Below the pieces are notes generated by a model that saw only the letters and a list, made by a program, of their open reading frames with translations, searched no databases and was not told where the DNA came from. A stretch of 64,000 nt of DNA from DASUAS01 sp963756895. GTDB taxonomy: Bacteria > Actinomycetota > Acidimicrobiia > IMCC26256 > DASPTH01. The position numbers were made by a program, and so were the translations under genes. Where the stretch lies: assembly GCA_963756895.1 (NCBI GenBank), contig CAVWPI010000003.1, forward strand, positions 115,117 to 179,116, written 5' to 3'. Shown here piece by piece: positions 37,812 to 48,311 of this stretch (position 1 is its first letter; each line of letters begins with the position of its first letter).

Positions 37812-38740
37812 GCGTGATCCTCGCGGCGGATCTGCTCGCGCAGATCGCCGAGCCACGCGTTGGCGTCGCGCCACGCCTTGGTGACGGCCTTGCGGCGCGC
37901 GTGGCCGCCGTCACCGGACACGGGATAGGAGCCCAGGAACTTCACCTTGGCCTGCTTGGCCGCGAGGTTGCGCAGGCAGTCGGCGACGAGTTCGTCGTCG
38001 AGGTGACCCTCGAAGTCGATGAAGAAGCAGTAGTCGCCGAGGTCGCGCTTGGTGGGGCGGGACTCGAGCTTCGTGATGTTGATGGCGCGCGCGGCGAACT
38101 CCTGCAGGATCGCGAGCAGGGAGCCCGGGCGGTCCTGGCGCTGGAAGCACACCACCGAGGTCTTGTCGTGACCGGTCGGCACGGGCACGCCGTAGCCGAC
38201 CAGCACGAAGCGGGTCTGGTTCTCCGGGTGGTCCTCGATCTCGCTGGCCAGGATCTCGAGGCCGGCGTTGGCCGCACCCTGCCGCGTGCCGATCGACGCC
38301 ATGCCGCGTTTGCGGGACTTCGCCACCTGGTTCGCGGCCTCGGCGGTGGAGTTGGCCGCCACCGCGACCGCGTCGGGGAGGTGCTTCGCCATCCACATGC
38401 GGGTCTGGCCCAGCGGGTTGGGGTGCGACACGACGGTGGTGATGTCGGCCATCTCCGTGCCCTCCGGCGCGCAGAGGTGCAGCGACACCGGCAGGTCGAC
38501 CTCGCGCTGCACGAGCAGCTCGGTGTCGAAGGCCAGGGTGTCGAGGGTGACGGTGATCGAGCCCTCGATCGAGTTCTCGATCGGCACGAGTCCGAGATCG
38601 ACTTCGCCCTGCTCGACCGCGGTGATCACGTGCGGGACGTCGCGGAACGGCACCGCTTCGCCCGCGGCGAGGTCGGGCTGCGTGCGCAGCGCCTCTTCCG
38701 CGAACGTACCGTGGGGCCCGAGGAACCCGACCCGAGTCAT
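37808..38740 (-). CDS. pheA: Prephenate dehydratase with ACT domain
   Basis: Converts prephenate to phenylpyruvate in phenylalanine synthesis; 310 residues. The catalytic domain starts MTRVGFLGPHGTFAEEAL, with GLVPIENSIEGSITVTLD and the later ASIGTRQGAANAGL block. The C-terminal ACT regulatory domain (~195-275) carries RPGSLLAILQEFAARAINITKLESRPTK, the phenylalanine-feedback motif. Overlap with serS shows coupling. M. tuberculosis also keeps pheA close to serS. Confidence 0.96.
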   Translation of the reverse strand: MTRVGFLGPHGTFAEEALRTQPDLAAGEAVPFRDVPHVITAVEQGEVDLGLVPIENSIEGSITVTLDTLAFDTELLVQREVDLPVSLHLCAPEGTEMADITTVVSHPNPLGQTRMWMAKHLPDAVAVAANSTAEAANQVAKSRKRGMASIGTRQGAANAGLEILASEIEDHPENQTRFVLVGYGVPVPTGHDKTSVVCFQRQDRPGSLLAILQEFAARAINITKLESRPTKRDLGDYCFFIDFEGHLDDELVADCLRNLAAKQAKVKFLGSYPVSGDGGHARRKAVTKAWRDANAWLGDLREQIRREDHA

Positions 38741-38787
38741 CGGGCGAAGCGTAGCTGCGACCCTTCTGCGCCCCTATCGTCATTGTC

Positions 38788-39120
38788 GTGCGCCATTGGA
38801 CCCTCGACGAAGCCACCGCGGCGCTGCCCGACGTGCGCGTGAAGGTGCAGCGGCTGCGCGAGTTGGTGCGCGCGCGCCCGACCGCCAACGGCCAGGGCGC
38901 GCGCCTCGACACCGAGATCGCCGCGCTCGTGAGTGAGCTGAACACCGACGGGATCGTCGTGCGCGATCCGGAGCGCGGGTTGATCGACTTCCCCGCGCTC
39001 GCGCCCTCGGGTGGCACCTACCTGCTGTGCTGGCTCGACGGCGAGGACGCCATCGACTGGTGGCACTGGCCCGATGCCGGGTTCGCCGGCCGCACCCCGA
39101 TCGGCGAACCGCCTTCCTGA
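38788..39120 (+). CDS. DUF2203 family protein
   Basis: 110-residue cytoplasmic protein. Begins RHWTLDEATAALPDVRVKVQRLRELV and ends in the family motif LIDFPALAPSGGTYLLCWLDGEDAIDWWHWPDAGFAGR. Conserved in actinobacteria and others; function unknown. GTG start at 38788. Divergent from pheA. A palindromic element starts two bases after its stop. Confidence 0.88.
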   Translation: MRHWTLDEATAALPDVRVKVQRLRELVRARPTANGQGARLDTEIAALVSELNTDGIVVRDPERGLIDFPALAPSGGTYLLCWLDGEDAIDWWHWPDAGFAGRTPIGEPPS

Positions 39121-39122
39121 CG

Positions 39123-39169
39123 TTCTGGCGCCCCTCGACGGCGACACACGCCGTCCGACGGCGCCGAAA
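39123..39169 (+). repeat. 47-bp palindromic element, copy B
   Basis: Starts TTCTGGCGCC and ends GGCGCCGAAA, with GACGGCG-ACACA-CGCCGTC in the centre. Aligns without gaps to the copies at 19768, 47258 and 48262. It follows the DUF2203 stop by two bases and lies in a convergent gap with the glucokinase gene. Its right end runs into a tandem repeat. Confidence 0.88.
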
Positions 39170-39215
39170 AGGTTGGTGAGCCGAAAACGGTGGGTCAGCC
39201 GAAAACGGTGGGTCA
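39163..39215. repeat. Tandem repeat growing out of palindrome copy B
   Basis: Two identical 18-bp units GCCGAAAACGGTGGGTCA (39180-39197 and 39198-39215), preceded by a diverged 17-bp unit (39163-39179) that begins inside the right arm of the palindrome. The last unit contains the stop codon of the glucokinase gene on the minus strand (TGA at 39213-39215). Confidence 0.9.
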
Positions 39216-39974
39216 GTCGGTGTGGGGGACGCCGGCGCGCTGCACGTGCGCCAGCGCGGCACCCACGATCCCGGCCTCGTTGAGCAGTTGCGCGGCGACG
39301 ATCTCGGTCTGCACCGCGGTGAGCCGGGGGACGAACTTCTCGGCCTTCTTGCTCACCCCACCTCCGATGATGAACAGGTCGGGGGAGAAGAGGGCCTCCA
39401 CCATCACCAGGTACTCCTCCACCCGCTCCGCCCACGACTTCCACGACAGGCCGTGCACCTCGCGGACGCTCTCGGCGGCGCGGTGCTCGGCGTCGTGCTT
39501 GCCCATCTTGAGGTGGCCGAGCTCGCTGTTGGGCACGAGCGCGCCGTCCATGAACAGCGCGCTGCCGATCCCCGTGCCCAGCGTGATCATGACCACGAGA
39601 CCGCGGCGGCCCTTGCCCACGCCGAACGTCATCTCCGCGACCCCCGCCGCGTCGGCGTCGTTCACGACGGTCACCTCGCCGCCGATCACCTGCGAGAACA
39701 TCGCGGCCGCGTTGGTGCCGATCCACGCCGGATCGACGTTCGCCGCGGTGCGCGCGACACCGTCCTTCACCACCGCGGGGAAGGTGGCGCCGGTCGGTCC
39801 GGTCCAGTCGAAGAACTTCGCCAGCTCGGCGACCACACCGGTGACCGCGTCGGGGGTTGCGGGGTGAGGGGTGAGGATGCGGTGGCGGTCGGCGAGGAGC
39901 TGACCGCTGCGGGTGTCGACGGGCGCGCCCTTGATGCCCGTGCCGCCGATGTCGATGCCGAGAACCGTGGTCAT
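39213..39974 (-). CDS. ppgK: Polyphosphate glucokinase (ROK family)
   Basis: Phosphorylates glucose to glucose-6-phosphate using polyphosphate or ATP; 253 residues. The phosphate-binding loop is LGIDIGGTGIKGAPVDT. PpgK-specific features: GATFPAVVKDG, TAANVDPAWIGTNA, VVNDADAAGVAEMTFG, TLGTGIGSALFMDGALVPNSELGHL. It lacks the CxCGxxGC zinc motif of classical ROK proteins, as expected for PpgK. ATG 39972-39974. With pgi, zwf and gnd nearby it feeds glucose into central metabolism. Confidence 0.93.
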   Translation of the reverse strand: MTTVLGIDIGGTGIKGAPVDTRSGQLLADRHRILTPHPATPDAVTGVVAELAKFFDWTGPTGATFPAVVKDGVARTAANVDPAWIGTNAAAMFSQVIGGEVTVVNDADAAGVAEMTFGVGKGRRGLVVMITLGTGIGSALFMDGALVPNSELGHLKMGKHDAEHRAAESVREVHGLSWKSWAERVEEYLVMVEALFSPDLFIIGGGVSKKAEKFVPRLTAVQTEIVAAQLLNEAGIVGAALAHVQRAGVPHTD

Positions 39975-40030
39975 GGGTGCATTCTCGTCGTTCGCTGGTG
40001 GTGGCGGCGCCACCCGGGGAAACTACGGCC

Positions 40031-41437
40031 ATGGAACAGTTCGACGTGATCGTGATCGGCGGCGGGCCCGCCGGAGAGAACATCGCCGGGCGGTGCACCG
40101 ACTGCAGTGCGTCGATCGCCGTGGTCGAGGCGGAGCTGCTCGGCGGGGAGTGCTCGTACTGGGCGTGCATCCCGAGCAAGGCGCTGCTGCGGCCGGGAGA
40201 GGTGCTCGCCGAGGCGCGACGGGTGCCGGGTGCCGCCGCGGCGATCACCGGCGAGCTCGACGTCGACGCCGTGCTCGCGTGGCGCGACGAGATCGTCAGC
40301 AACTGGAACGACGGCAGCCAGGTGGAGTGGCTGGAGGGCGCGGGCGGTGTGCTCGTGCGCGGCCACGGGCGACTGGTGGGCGAGCGGCGCGTCGACGTGA
40401 CCCTCGACGACGGGTCGGTGCGCGAGCTCGAGGCGACGAAGGCGGTGGTGCTTGCGACGGGGTCCTCGGCGGTGGTGCCGCCGATCGACGGGCTGCGCGA
40501 CGTCCATCCGTGGGAGAGCCGCGACATCACCAGTGCCAAGGCGGTGCCCGAACGGTTGCTCGTGCTCGGGGGCGGTGTGGTCGGCGTCGAGATGGCGCAG
40601 GCGTGGAAGCGGCTCGGTACCCGTGAGGTGACGGTGATCGACATGGCGCCGCGGCTCGTGGCGCAGTTCGAGCCGTTCGCGAGCGAGCAGCTGCGCGACG
40701 CGTTCGCCGACGAGGGGATCACCGTCGTGCTCGACGCAGCCGTCGAACGCGCCGCGCGCGACGGTGCCGACGGCCCGGTCACGCTCACGTTGGGCGACGG
40801 CCGCACGTTCACCGGCGACGAGGTGCTCGTCGCCACCGGGCGGCGGCCCAACACCGCCGACGTCGGCATCGATGCGGTCGGACTCGAGTCCGGCAAGCCG
40901 GTCGCGGTCGACGACCAGCTGCGCGCCACGGGCGTCGGACCAGGGCGTGACGGCCGGTGGCTCTACGCGATCGGTGACTGCAACGGGCGCAGCCTGCTCA
41001 CGCACATGGGCAAGTACCAGGCGCGCATTGCGGCCGACGCCATCCTCAACGGCTCGACGGTCGAAGCGTGGGCCGACCACCGCGCGGTGCCGTCCGTCGT
41101 GTTCACCGACCCGCAGCTGGCGATGGTCGGCCTCACCGAGGCGAAGGCGCGCGAGCAGGGCATCGCGGTGACGGTGGTGAGCTACGGCACCGGTGACGTC
41201 GCCGGCGCGTCGGTGCACGGCAAGGACATCACCGGCACCTGCCAACTCGTGGTCGACGACGCTCGACGGGTGATCGTCGGCGCCACCTTCACCGGTCCGG
41301 GTGTGGGCGAGATGCTGCACGCAGCGACGATCGCGATCACGGGCGAGGTGCCGCTCGACACCCTCTGGCACGCGGTGCCGTCGTTCCCGACGGTCGGCGA
41401 GGTGTGGCTCCGGCTCCTCGAGGCCTACGGACTCTGA
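40031..41437 (+). CDS. FAD-dependent pyridine-nucleotide-disulfide oxidoreductase
   Basis: Flavoprotein of the dihydrolipoamide-dehydrogenase / mercuric-reductase superfamily, 468 residues. FAD motif VIVIGGGPAGENIA; redox pair in GGECSYWACIPSK (Cys-x4-Cys); NAD motif LLVLGGGVVGVEMAQAW; second FAD motif LYAIGDCNG. In lipoamide dehydrogenases the C-terminus has HPTxxE; here it reads HAVPSFPTVGE, so the usual catalytic histidine is replaced by Phe. The substrate is therefore probably not lipoamide. ATG 40031; intact. Confidence 0.9.
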   Translation: MEQFDVIVIGGGPAGENIAGRCTDCSASIAVVEAELLGGECSYWACIPSKALLRPGEVLAEARRVPGAAAAITGELDVDAVLAWRDEIVSNWNDGSQVEWLEGAGGVLVRGHGRLVGERRVDVTLDDGSVRELEATKAVVLATGSSAVVPPIDGLRDVHPWESRDITSAKAVPERLLVLGGGVVGVEMAQAWKRLGTREVTVIDMAPRLVAQFEPFASEQLRDAFADEGITVVLDAAVERAARDGADGPVTLTLGDGRTFTGDEVLVATGRRPNTADVGIDAVGLESGKPVAVDDQLRATGVGPGRDGRWLYAIGDCNGRSLLTHMGKYQARIAADAILNGSTVEAWADHRAVPSVVFTDPQLAMVGLTEAKAREQGIAVTVVSYGTGDVAGASVHGKDITGTCQLVVDDARRVIVGATFTGPGVGEMLHAATIAITGEVPLDTLWHAVPSFPTVGEVWLRLLEAYGL

Positions 41438-41444
41438 CTCCCCC

Positions 41445-41498
41445 TCCGAACATCTCGAGGTTCGCGTGCGCAGGTGACGCTCACCTTTGAGATGCTCG
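41445..41498. repeat. Dispersed inverted repeat, GAACATCTC family, copy 2
   Basis: Left arm GAACATCTCGAGG (41448-41460) and imperfect right arm TTTGAGATGCTC (41486-41497), same spacing as copy 1 at 6759-6812. The left 30 bases differ from copy 1 at only a few positions. It lies between the flavoprotein stop and the pgi ATG at 41513, so it may be part of the pgi leader. Confidence 0.7.
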
Positions 41499-41512
41499 TT
41501 AGGGTTCTGACC

Positions 41513-43125
<1,613 letters not shown>

Positions 43126-43128
43126 ACC

Positions 43129-43944
43129 ATGGCCGAGCAGCTCGCGACCGGATGGGGTCCGCAGGAACCGATCGACGACTCGGTCCTGCGACGGTTCGTG
43201 TTCAACCAGGCCGACGTCCTGCGCGCCATGGCGGGCGGTCCGGCCGGCCGGCAGTCCTCCGACGACGACGTCGTCATGGTCGACAGCGGTGGGCCCGTCC
43301 CGTACAACAACATGGCGGTGCTGCTGCGCCCGGTGACGAGTGCCGCCGATCCGGTGCTGGACCGCATCGCCGACTTCTACGCCGAGGCGCGTGACCGCGC
43401 GTCGCTCCTCCTCTCGGTGTGGCCGCTGCCCGATCTCGGCGCGCGCGGCTTGCAGCTCGGCGGTCATCCGATGTTCGTGGTGCGCGCGCCCGGGCCGGTC
43501 ACCGCCACCGTGCGCGATGGCGTCGAGGTGCGCGATGTCGTCACGGCCGACGACCTGCACACGCTCGAACGCGTCGCGGTCGAGGGCTATCCGATCGACG
43601 AGGCGAAGGGCGCGCCGCCGGGGACGCTGTTCACCGACACGCTCCTCGCCGACCAGGTCACGGGCAGACCGGTCCGGTTGCGCCTCGGCCTGGTCGACGG
43701 CACGCCCATGTCGGGTGCCGCCGCCCTCGACGCCCACGGCGTCGTCAACCTCTGTTTCGCGGCGACCCTCCCGGCGGGTCGACGCAGGGGTGTCTGGTCG
43801 GCGCTGGTGTGGGCACGCGTGAACCAGGCGCCCGACCAGCCCGCGGTTGCGTTCACCAGCGACGACTCCCGCCCCGGGTTCGTCCGCATGGGCTTCCTCC
43901 CCGTGTCCCGGTTCAGCCTGTGGGTGATCCCACCCGGCGCGTAG
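43129..43944 (+). CDS. GNAT-family N-acetyltransferase
   Basis: 271 residues, intact, starting three bases after pgi. The C-terminal half has the acetyl-CoA-binding pattern FAATLPAGRRRGVWSALVWARV (R/Q-x-x-G-x-G/A-like) and FTSDDSRPGFVRMGFLPVSRF. The N-terminal half has a GNAT-like domain too diverged to name. Substrate unknown. Confidence 0.8.
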   Translation: MAEQLATGWGPQEPIDDSVLRRFVFNQADVLRAMAGGPAGRQSSDDDVVMVDSGGPVPYNNMAVLLRPVTSAADPVLDRIADFYAEARDRASLLLSVWPLPDLGARGLQLGGHPMFVVRAPGPVTATVRDGVEVRDVVTADDLHTLERVAVEGYPIDEAKGAPPGTLFTDTLLADQVTGRPVRLRLGLVDGTPMSGAAALDAHGVVNLCFAATLPAGRRRGVWSALVWARVNQAPDQPAVAFTSDDSRPGFVRMGFLPVSRFSLWVIPPGA

Positions 43945-43995
43945 CCCGCTCGGCGCCTGGCAAGCTGGGCGGACTCGACGAGAGGAACAGAGCAG

Positions 43996-45031
<1,036 letters not shown>

Positions 45032-46435
45032 ATGGCACCGAGAGACCCGTCCGACGCGCTCGTCTTCTTCGGCATGTCGGGCGACCTCGCCCGCAAGAAG
45101 ATCTTCCCCGCGCTGTACGCCATGGTGAAGAAGGGCGACCTCGAAGTCCCGGTCATCGGCGTGGCATCGTCGCAGTGGACGGTCGACGATCTGCGCACGC
45201 GCGCGCGTGACAGCATCACCGAGTACGGCGGCGGCGTCGACGACGAGGACGCGTTCGAGGAGCTCACCGGGCTCATGCGCTACGTCGACGGCAACTACAA
45301 CGATCAGTCGACGTTCACCGAACTGCAGCAGAACCTGCGCGACTGTTCGCGCCCGGCGCACTACCTCGCCATCCCGCCGAGCATGTTCGAGACGGTCGTC
45401 GAAGGGCTCGGATCGTCGGGATGCGCGAAGAACGCGCGCGTGATCGTCGAGAAGCCGTTCGGGCGCGACCTCGCATCGGCCCGGCACCTCAACGAGGTGC
45501 TCCACTCGGTGTTCCCCGAGAACAACATCTTCCGGATCGACCACTACCTGGGGAAGGAGGCGATCCAGAACATCCTGTACTTCCGATTCGCCAACTCGTT
45601 CCTCGAACCGATCTGGAACCGCAACTACGTGCGCCAGGTGCAGATCACCATGGCCGAGGACTTCGGCGTGCAGGGCCGCGGCAAGTTCTACGAGGAGGTC
45701 GGCGCGCTGCGCGACGTCATCGAGAACCACTTGTTCCAGACGGTCGGGCTGCTCGCGATGGAGCCGCCGGTCGGCCCCGGGGTCGAGGAGCTGCGCGACG
45801 GCAAGGAGCGCGTGTTCACCGCGATGGACACGCTCAAGCCGGACGACCTGGTGCGCGGGCAGTTCGAGGGCTATCGCAACGAGAAGGGCGTCGCGCTCGA
45901 CTCCGACGTCGAGACCTTCGCCGCGGTGCGCCTGGGCATCGACTCGTGGCGCTGGGAGGGGGTGCCGTTCTACGTACGCGCAGGCAAGAACCTCCCGGTC
46001 ACGTGCACCGAGGTGCGGGTCGAGCTGCACCGCCCACCGACGAACACGTTCGCCGAGTACGAGCACCGCGCGCACGACGCGAACTACTTCCGATTCCAGC
46101 TGAACCCGCGTGTGTCGATCGCGGCGGGGGTACGGGTGAAGGGCGCCGGCGACGGCTTCACCGGCGACAGCGTCGAGCTGTACTTCTGCAACGACCATCC
46201 CGGCGAGGCGACGGCGTACGAACGCCTCCTCGGCGACGCGCTCGACGGCGAGACGCTGCTGTTCGCCCGGGAGGACGGCGTCGAGTCGTCCTGGCGGGTC
46301 GTCGACAACGTGCTCACCGACCACGGCCCCGCCATTCCGTACCCGATCCACAGCTGGGGTCCCGAGGAACAGAACCGCCTCATCTCCGACCCCGACCACT
46401 GGCACGACCCGGTCGTCGATCCGGCGGACGACTGA
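45032..46435 (+). CDS. zwf: Glucose-6-phosphate 1-dehydrogenase
   Basis: First step of the oxidative pentose-phosphate pathway, 467 residues. NADP motif FFGMSGDLARKKIFPAL; substrate signature NNIFRIDHYLGKEAIQN with the catalytic His region; EDFGVQGRGKFYEEVGALRDVIENHLFQ; VPFYVRAGKNL. Intact. It overlaps ridA by one base (TGATG) and abuts gnd, forming a gnd-zwf-ridA-msrB operon. Confidence 0.97.
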   Translation: MAPRDPSDALVFFGMSGDLARKKIFPALYAMVKKGDLEVPVIGVASSQWTVDDLRTRARDSITEYGGGVDDEDAFEELTGLMRYVDGNYNDQSTFTELQQNLRDCSRPAHYLAIPPSMFETVVEGLGSSGCAKNARVIVEKPFGRDLASARHLNEVLHSVFPENNIFRIDHYLGKEAIQNILYFRFANSFLEPIWNRNYVRQVQITMAEDFGVQGRGKFYEEVGALRDVIENHLFQTVGLLAMEPPVGPGVEELRDGKERVFTAMDTLKPDDLVRGQFEGYRNEKGVALDSDVETFAAVRLGIDSWRWEGVPFYVRAGKNLPVTCTEVRVELHRPPTNTFAEYEHRAHDANYFRFQLNPRVSIAAGVRVKGAGDGFTGDSVELYFCNDHPGEATAYERLLGDALDGETLLFAREDGVESSWRVVDNVLTDHGPAIPYPIHSWGPEEQNRLISDPDHWHDPVVDPADD

Positions 46436-46827
46436 TGGCCGTCGAGCCGATCGCGACGCCGGGTGCGCCTCCGGTCGCGGGGCCGTACTCGCCCGCGGTG
46501 CGCGCGGGTGACTTCCTCGTGTTCGCGGGCCAGGTCGGCGTGGGGCCCGACGGCACGCTGGTCGAGGGCGGGATCGAGGCCGAGACCCGCCAGGTGCTGG
46601 CCAACATCGAGGCGGTGTTGGCCGACTGCGGTGTGACCTGGGCCGACGTCGCCCGCGCCGGGATCTTCCTCACGGATCTCGGGAACTTCGCGACGGTCAA
46701 TACGTTGTACGAGGGCGCGATCGGGCTGCACCGCCCGGCGCGCTCCACCGTGGGCGTCGCGGCCCTGCCTGCGGGCGCTGCGGTGGAGATCGAATGTCTG
46801 GTGTACGACCCCCGAGGGAGTGCGTGA
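46435..46827 (+). CDS. RidA family reactive-intermediate deaminase
   Basis: 130 residues of the YjgF/YER057c/UK114 family, which hydrolyses enamine and imine intermediates from PLP enzymes. Motifs: PVAGPYSPAVRAGDFLVFAGQVGV, ETRQVLANIEAVLADCGVTW and IECLVYDP. The usual catalytic Arg of RidA, before the ExxA region, is not clearly present (RSTVGVAALPAGAAVEIE keeps the Arg/Glu layout). The ATG overlaps the zwf stop; its TGA overlaps msrB. Confidence 0.9.
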   Translation: MAVEPIATPGAPPVAGPYSPAVRAGDFLVFAGQVGVGPDGTLVEGGIEAETRQVLANIEAVLADCGVTWADVARAGIFLTDLGNFATVNTLYEGAIGLHRPARSTVGVAALPAGAAVEIECLVYDPRGSA

Positions 46828-47240
46828 TGAGCGACCAGGTTGTACCGGCCTTTCCGGTCGACAAGTCCGAGCAGGAGTGGCGCGAGGAGCTCAGCCCCGA
46901 GCAGTACCAGGTGCTCCGGCAGGCCGGCACCGAGCGGGCCTTCTCCGGCAAGTACTGGGACTGTCACGACGACGGCGTCTACCGGTGCGCCGGCTGCGGC
47001 GCCGAGCTGTTCGACGCCTCGACCAAGTTCGACTCGGGGACCGGCTGGCCGAGCTTCACCGAGCCGATGGTCGCCGATGCGGTCGCCGTCAAGCGCGACG
47101 TCAGCCACGGGATGGTGCGCGAGGAGGTCGTCTGCAAGCACTGCGGCGGCCACCTGGGCCACGTCTTCCCCGACGGCCCCGGCCCCACCGGCCAGCGCTA
47201 CTGCATGAATTCCTGCAGCCTCGAGCTGGACCCGAGGTAG
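46827..47240 (+). CDS. msrB: Peptide-methionine (R)-S-oxide reductase MsrB
   Basis: Repairs oxidised methionine; 137 residues. Zinc-binding pairs CAGC and CKHC; SGTGWPSF, GGHLGHVF and the catalytic Cys in RYCMNSCSL are all present. The ATG overlaps the ridA TGA. A 47-bp palindromic element begins 17 bp after its stop. Confidence 0.96.
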   Translation: MSDQVVPAFPVDKSEQEWREELSPEQYQVLRQAGTERAFSGKYWDCHDDGVYRCAGCGAELFDASTKFDSGTGWPSFTEPMVADAVAVKRDVSHGMVREEVVCKHCGGHLGHVFPDGPGPTGQRYCMNSCSLELDPR

Positions 47241-47257
47241 CCCGCCGCCCCAACCCG

Positions 47258-47304
47258 TTTTGGCGCCCCTCGACGGCGATATACGCCTTCTCGAGGCGCC
47301 GAAA
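47258..47304 (+). repeat. 47-bp palindromic element, copy C (left border of DUF559 gene)
   Basis: Begins TTTTGGCGCC, centre GACGGCG-ATATA-CGCC, ends GGCGCCGAAA; CTCGA/TCGAG extend the outer stem. It lies 17 bp after msrB and 46 bp before the DUF559 ATG. Same orientation as copies A, B and D. Confidence 0.92.
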
Positions 47305-47350
47305 CAGTCGTGCGATACGGAATCGGTCTTCGTGCGTCTGTCAGTACGTC

Positions 47351-48286
47351 ATGGGTGGCGCACGAGACCACGAGATCGCAGCCATTGCTGCACGACAGCA
47401 CAGCGTCTTCACGCTGGCGCAGACGAAGGACGTCGGCTTCTCCGCTGACCAGCGCAAGGTTCGACTCGCGGCCGGTCGCTGGGAGCTGATGCATCCAGGC
47501 GTCTATCGCATCGCCGGAGCACCCGCGACGTGGCGGGGGCGTGTGACCGCTGCGTGCTCTGCAGCGCAAGGTCTCGCGATGGCATCACACAGGTCGGCGG
47601 CCGAGCTGCGGAGACTTCCCGGTGGCTCATGTGACCTCGTCGAGATCACGTGCCATCGATGGCGTCGGTCGAAGGCGACCGGGCTCGTCGTTCACGAGAC
47701 GCTGCTGCTCGACTGCGACGACATCGAGGTTGTCGACGGGATCCCTACTGCGTCGGTCGCGCAGACGCTGCTCGGTCTGGGAGCGTCCGTGTCGTCGACC
47801 GCGGTCGAGGTGGCATTGGATCGAGCTCTGCATCTGAGGTTGACGACGATCGCGCAGCTCGAGGAGTTTCTCCAACGCAAGGGCAAGCGAGGCCGCAACG
47901 GCATCGGTGTGCTCCGGGAGCTCGTGACGGCGCGCAATCCGACCGGAGGTATCTCGGAGAGCGTGATGGAGACGAAGATGAAGCAACTGCTACGTCGTCA
48001 TGGCTTTCCGACACCCGAGTTCCAGTACGAGATCTGGCACAACGGCCGATTCGTCGCCCGGGTGGATGCGGCGTATCCGGAACATCGGATCGCCATCGAG
48101 TACGACAGTTACGAGCATCACACCGGCACGCTCGCACACGTCCGCGACAACGACCGCCGCAACGTACTCAGGCGCATCGACTGGCAGACCGTCGCTTTCA
48201 CTGCGGCCGACATTCAGCGCGACGGCGGCGAAGCTCTGGAGACGCTGCGCGCCGCTCTCCCATTTGGCGCCGCTCGACGGCGATAG
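47351..48286 (+). CDS. AbiEi-like N-terminal domain and DUF559 (Vsr-like nuclease fold) protein
   Basis: 311 residues. The N-terminal ~60 residues (HSVFTLAQTKDVGFSADQRKVRLAAGRWELMHPGVYRIA) resemble the winged-helix domain of AbiEi-type antitoxins. The C-terminal DUF559 region (FPTPEFQYEIWHNGRFVARVDAAYPEHRIAIEYDSYEHH, then RDNDRRNVLRRIDWQTVAFT) has the PD-(D/E)xK-like layout with D, E-x-D and a later R/N-rich helix. Codon choice is less GC-biased than in neighbours. The gene is bracketed by palindromes C and D, and its last codons (LPFGAARRR) are encoded by copy D. No partner toxin is adjacent; function unproven. Confidence 0.82.
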   Translation: MGGARDHEIAAIAARQHSVFTLAQTKDVGFSADQRKVRLAAGRWELMHPGVYRIAGAPATWRGRVTAACSAAQGLAMASHRSAAELRRLPGGSCDLVEITCHRWRRSKATGLVVHETLLLDCDDIEVVDGIPTASVAQTLLGLGASVSSTAVEVALDRALHLRLTTIAQLEEFLQRKGKRGRNGIGVLRELVTARNPTGGISESVMETKMKQLLRRHGFPTPEFQYEIWHNGRFVARVDAAYPEHRIAIEYDSYEHHTGTLAHVRDNDRRNVLRRIDWQTVAFTAADIQRDGGEALETLRAALPFGAARRR

Positions 48287-48308
48287 TCGCCCTCCAGGGG
48301 CGCCGAAA
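48262..48308 (+). repeat. 47-bp palindromic element, copy D (overlaps 3' end of DUF559 gene)
   Basis: Begins ATTTGGCGCC, centre GACGGCG-ATAGT-CGCC, ends GGCGCCGAAA. The first 25 bases are the last codons and stop of the DUF559 gene; the element ends 3 bp before the stop of the convergent phosphodiester-glycosidase gene. Confidence 0.92.
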
Positions 48309-48311
48309 CGG

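Noticed and set aside
39163..39215. Possible CRISPR-like repeats
   Set aside because: Units are contiguous, with no spacers, and only three are present; no cas genes in the window.
38737..40929. Very long minus-strand open frame across DUF2203, glucokinase and flavoprotein genes
   Set aside because: It is out of frame with the glucokinase and antisense to the others; low-complexity translation, no conserved motif.
47258..48308. Integron attC interpretation of the palindromes
   Set aside because: No GTTRRRY/RYYYAAC core sites, no integrase in the window, and copies follow housekeeping genes; kept only as an analogy.
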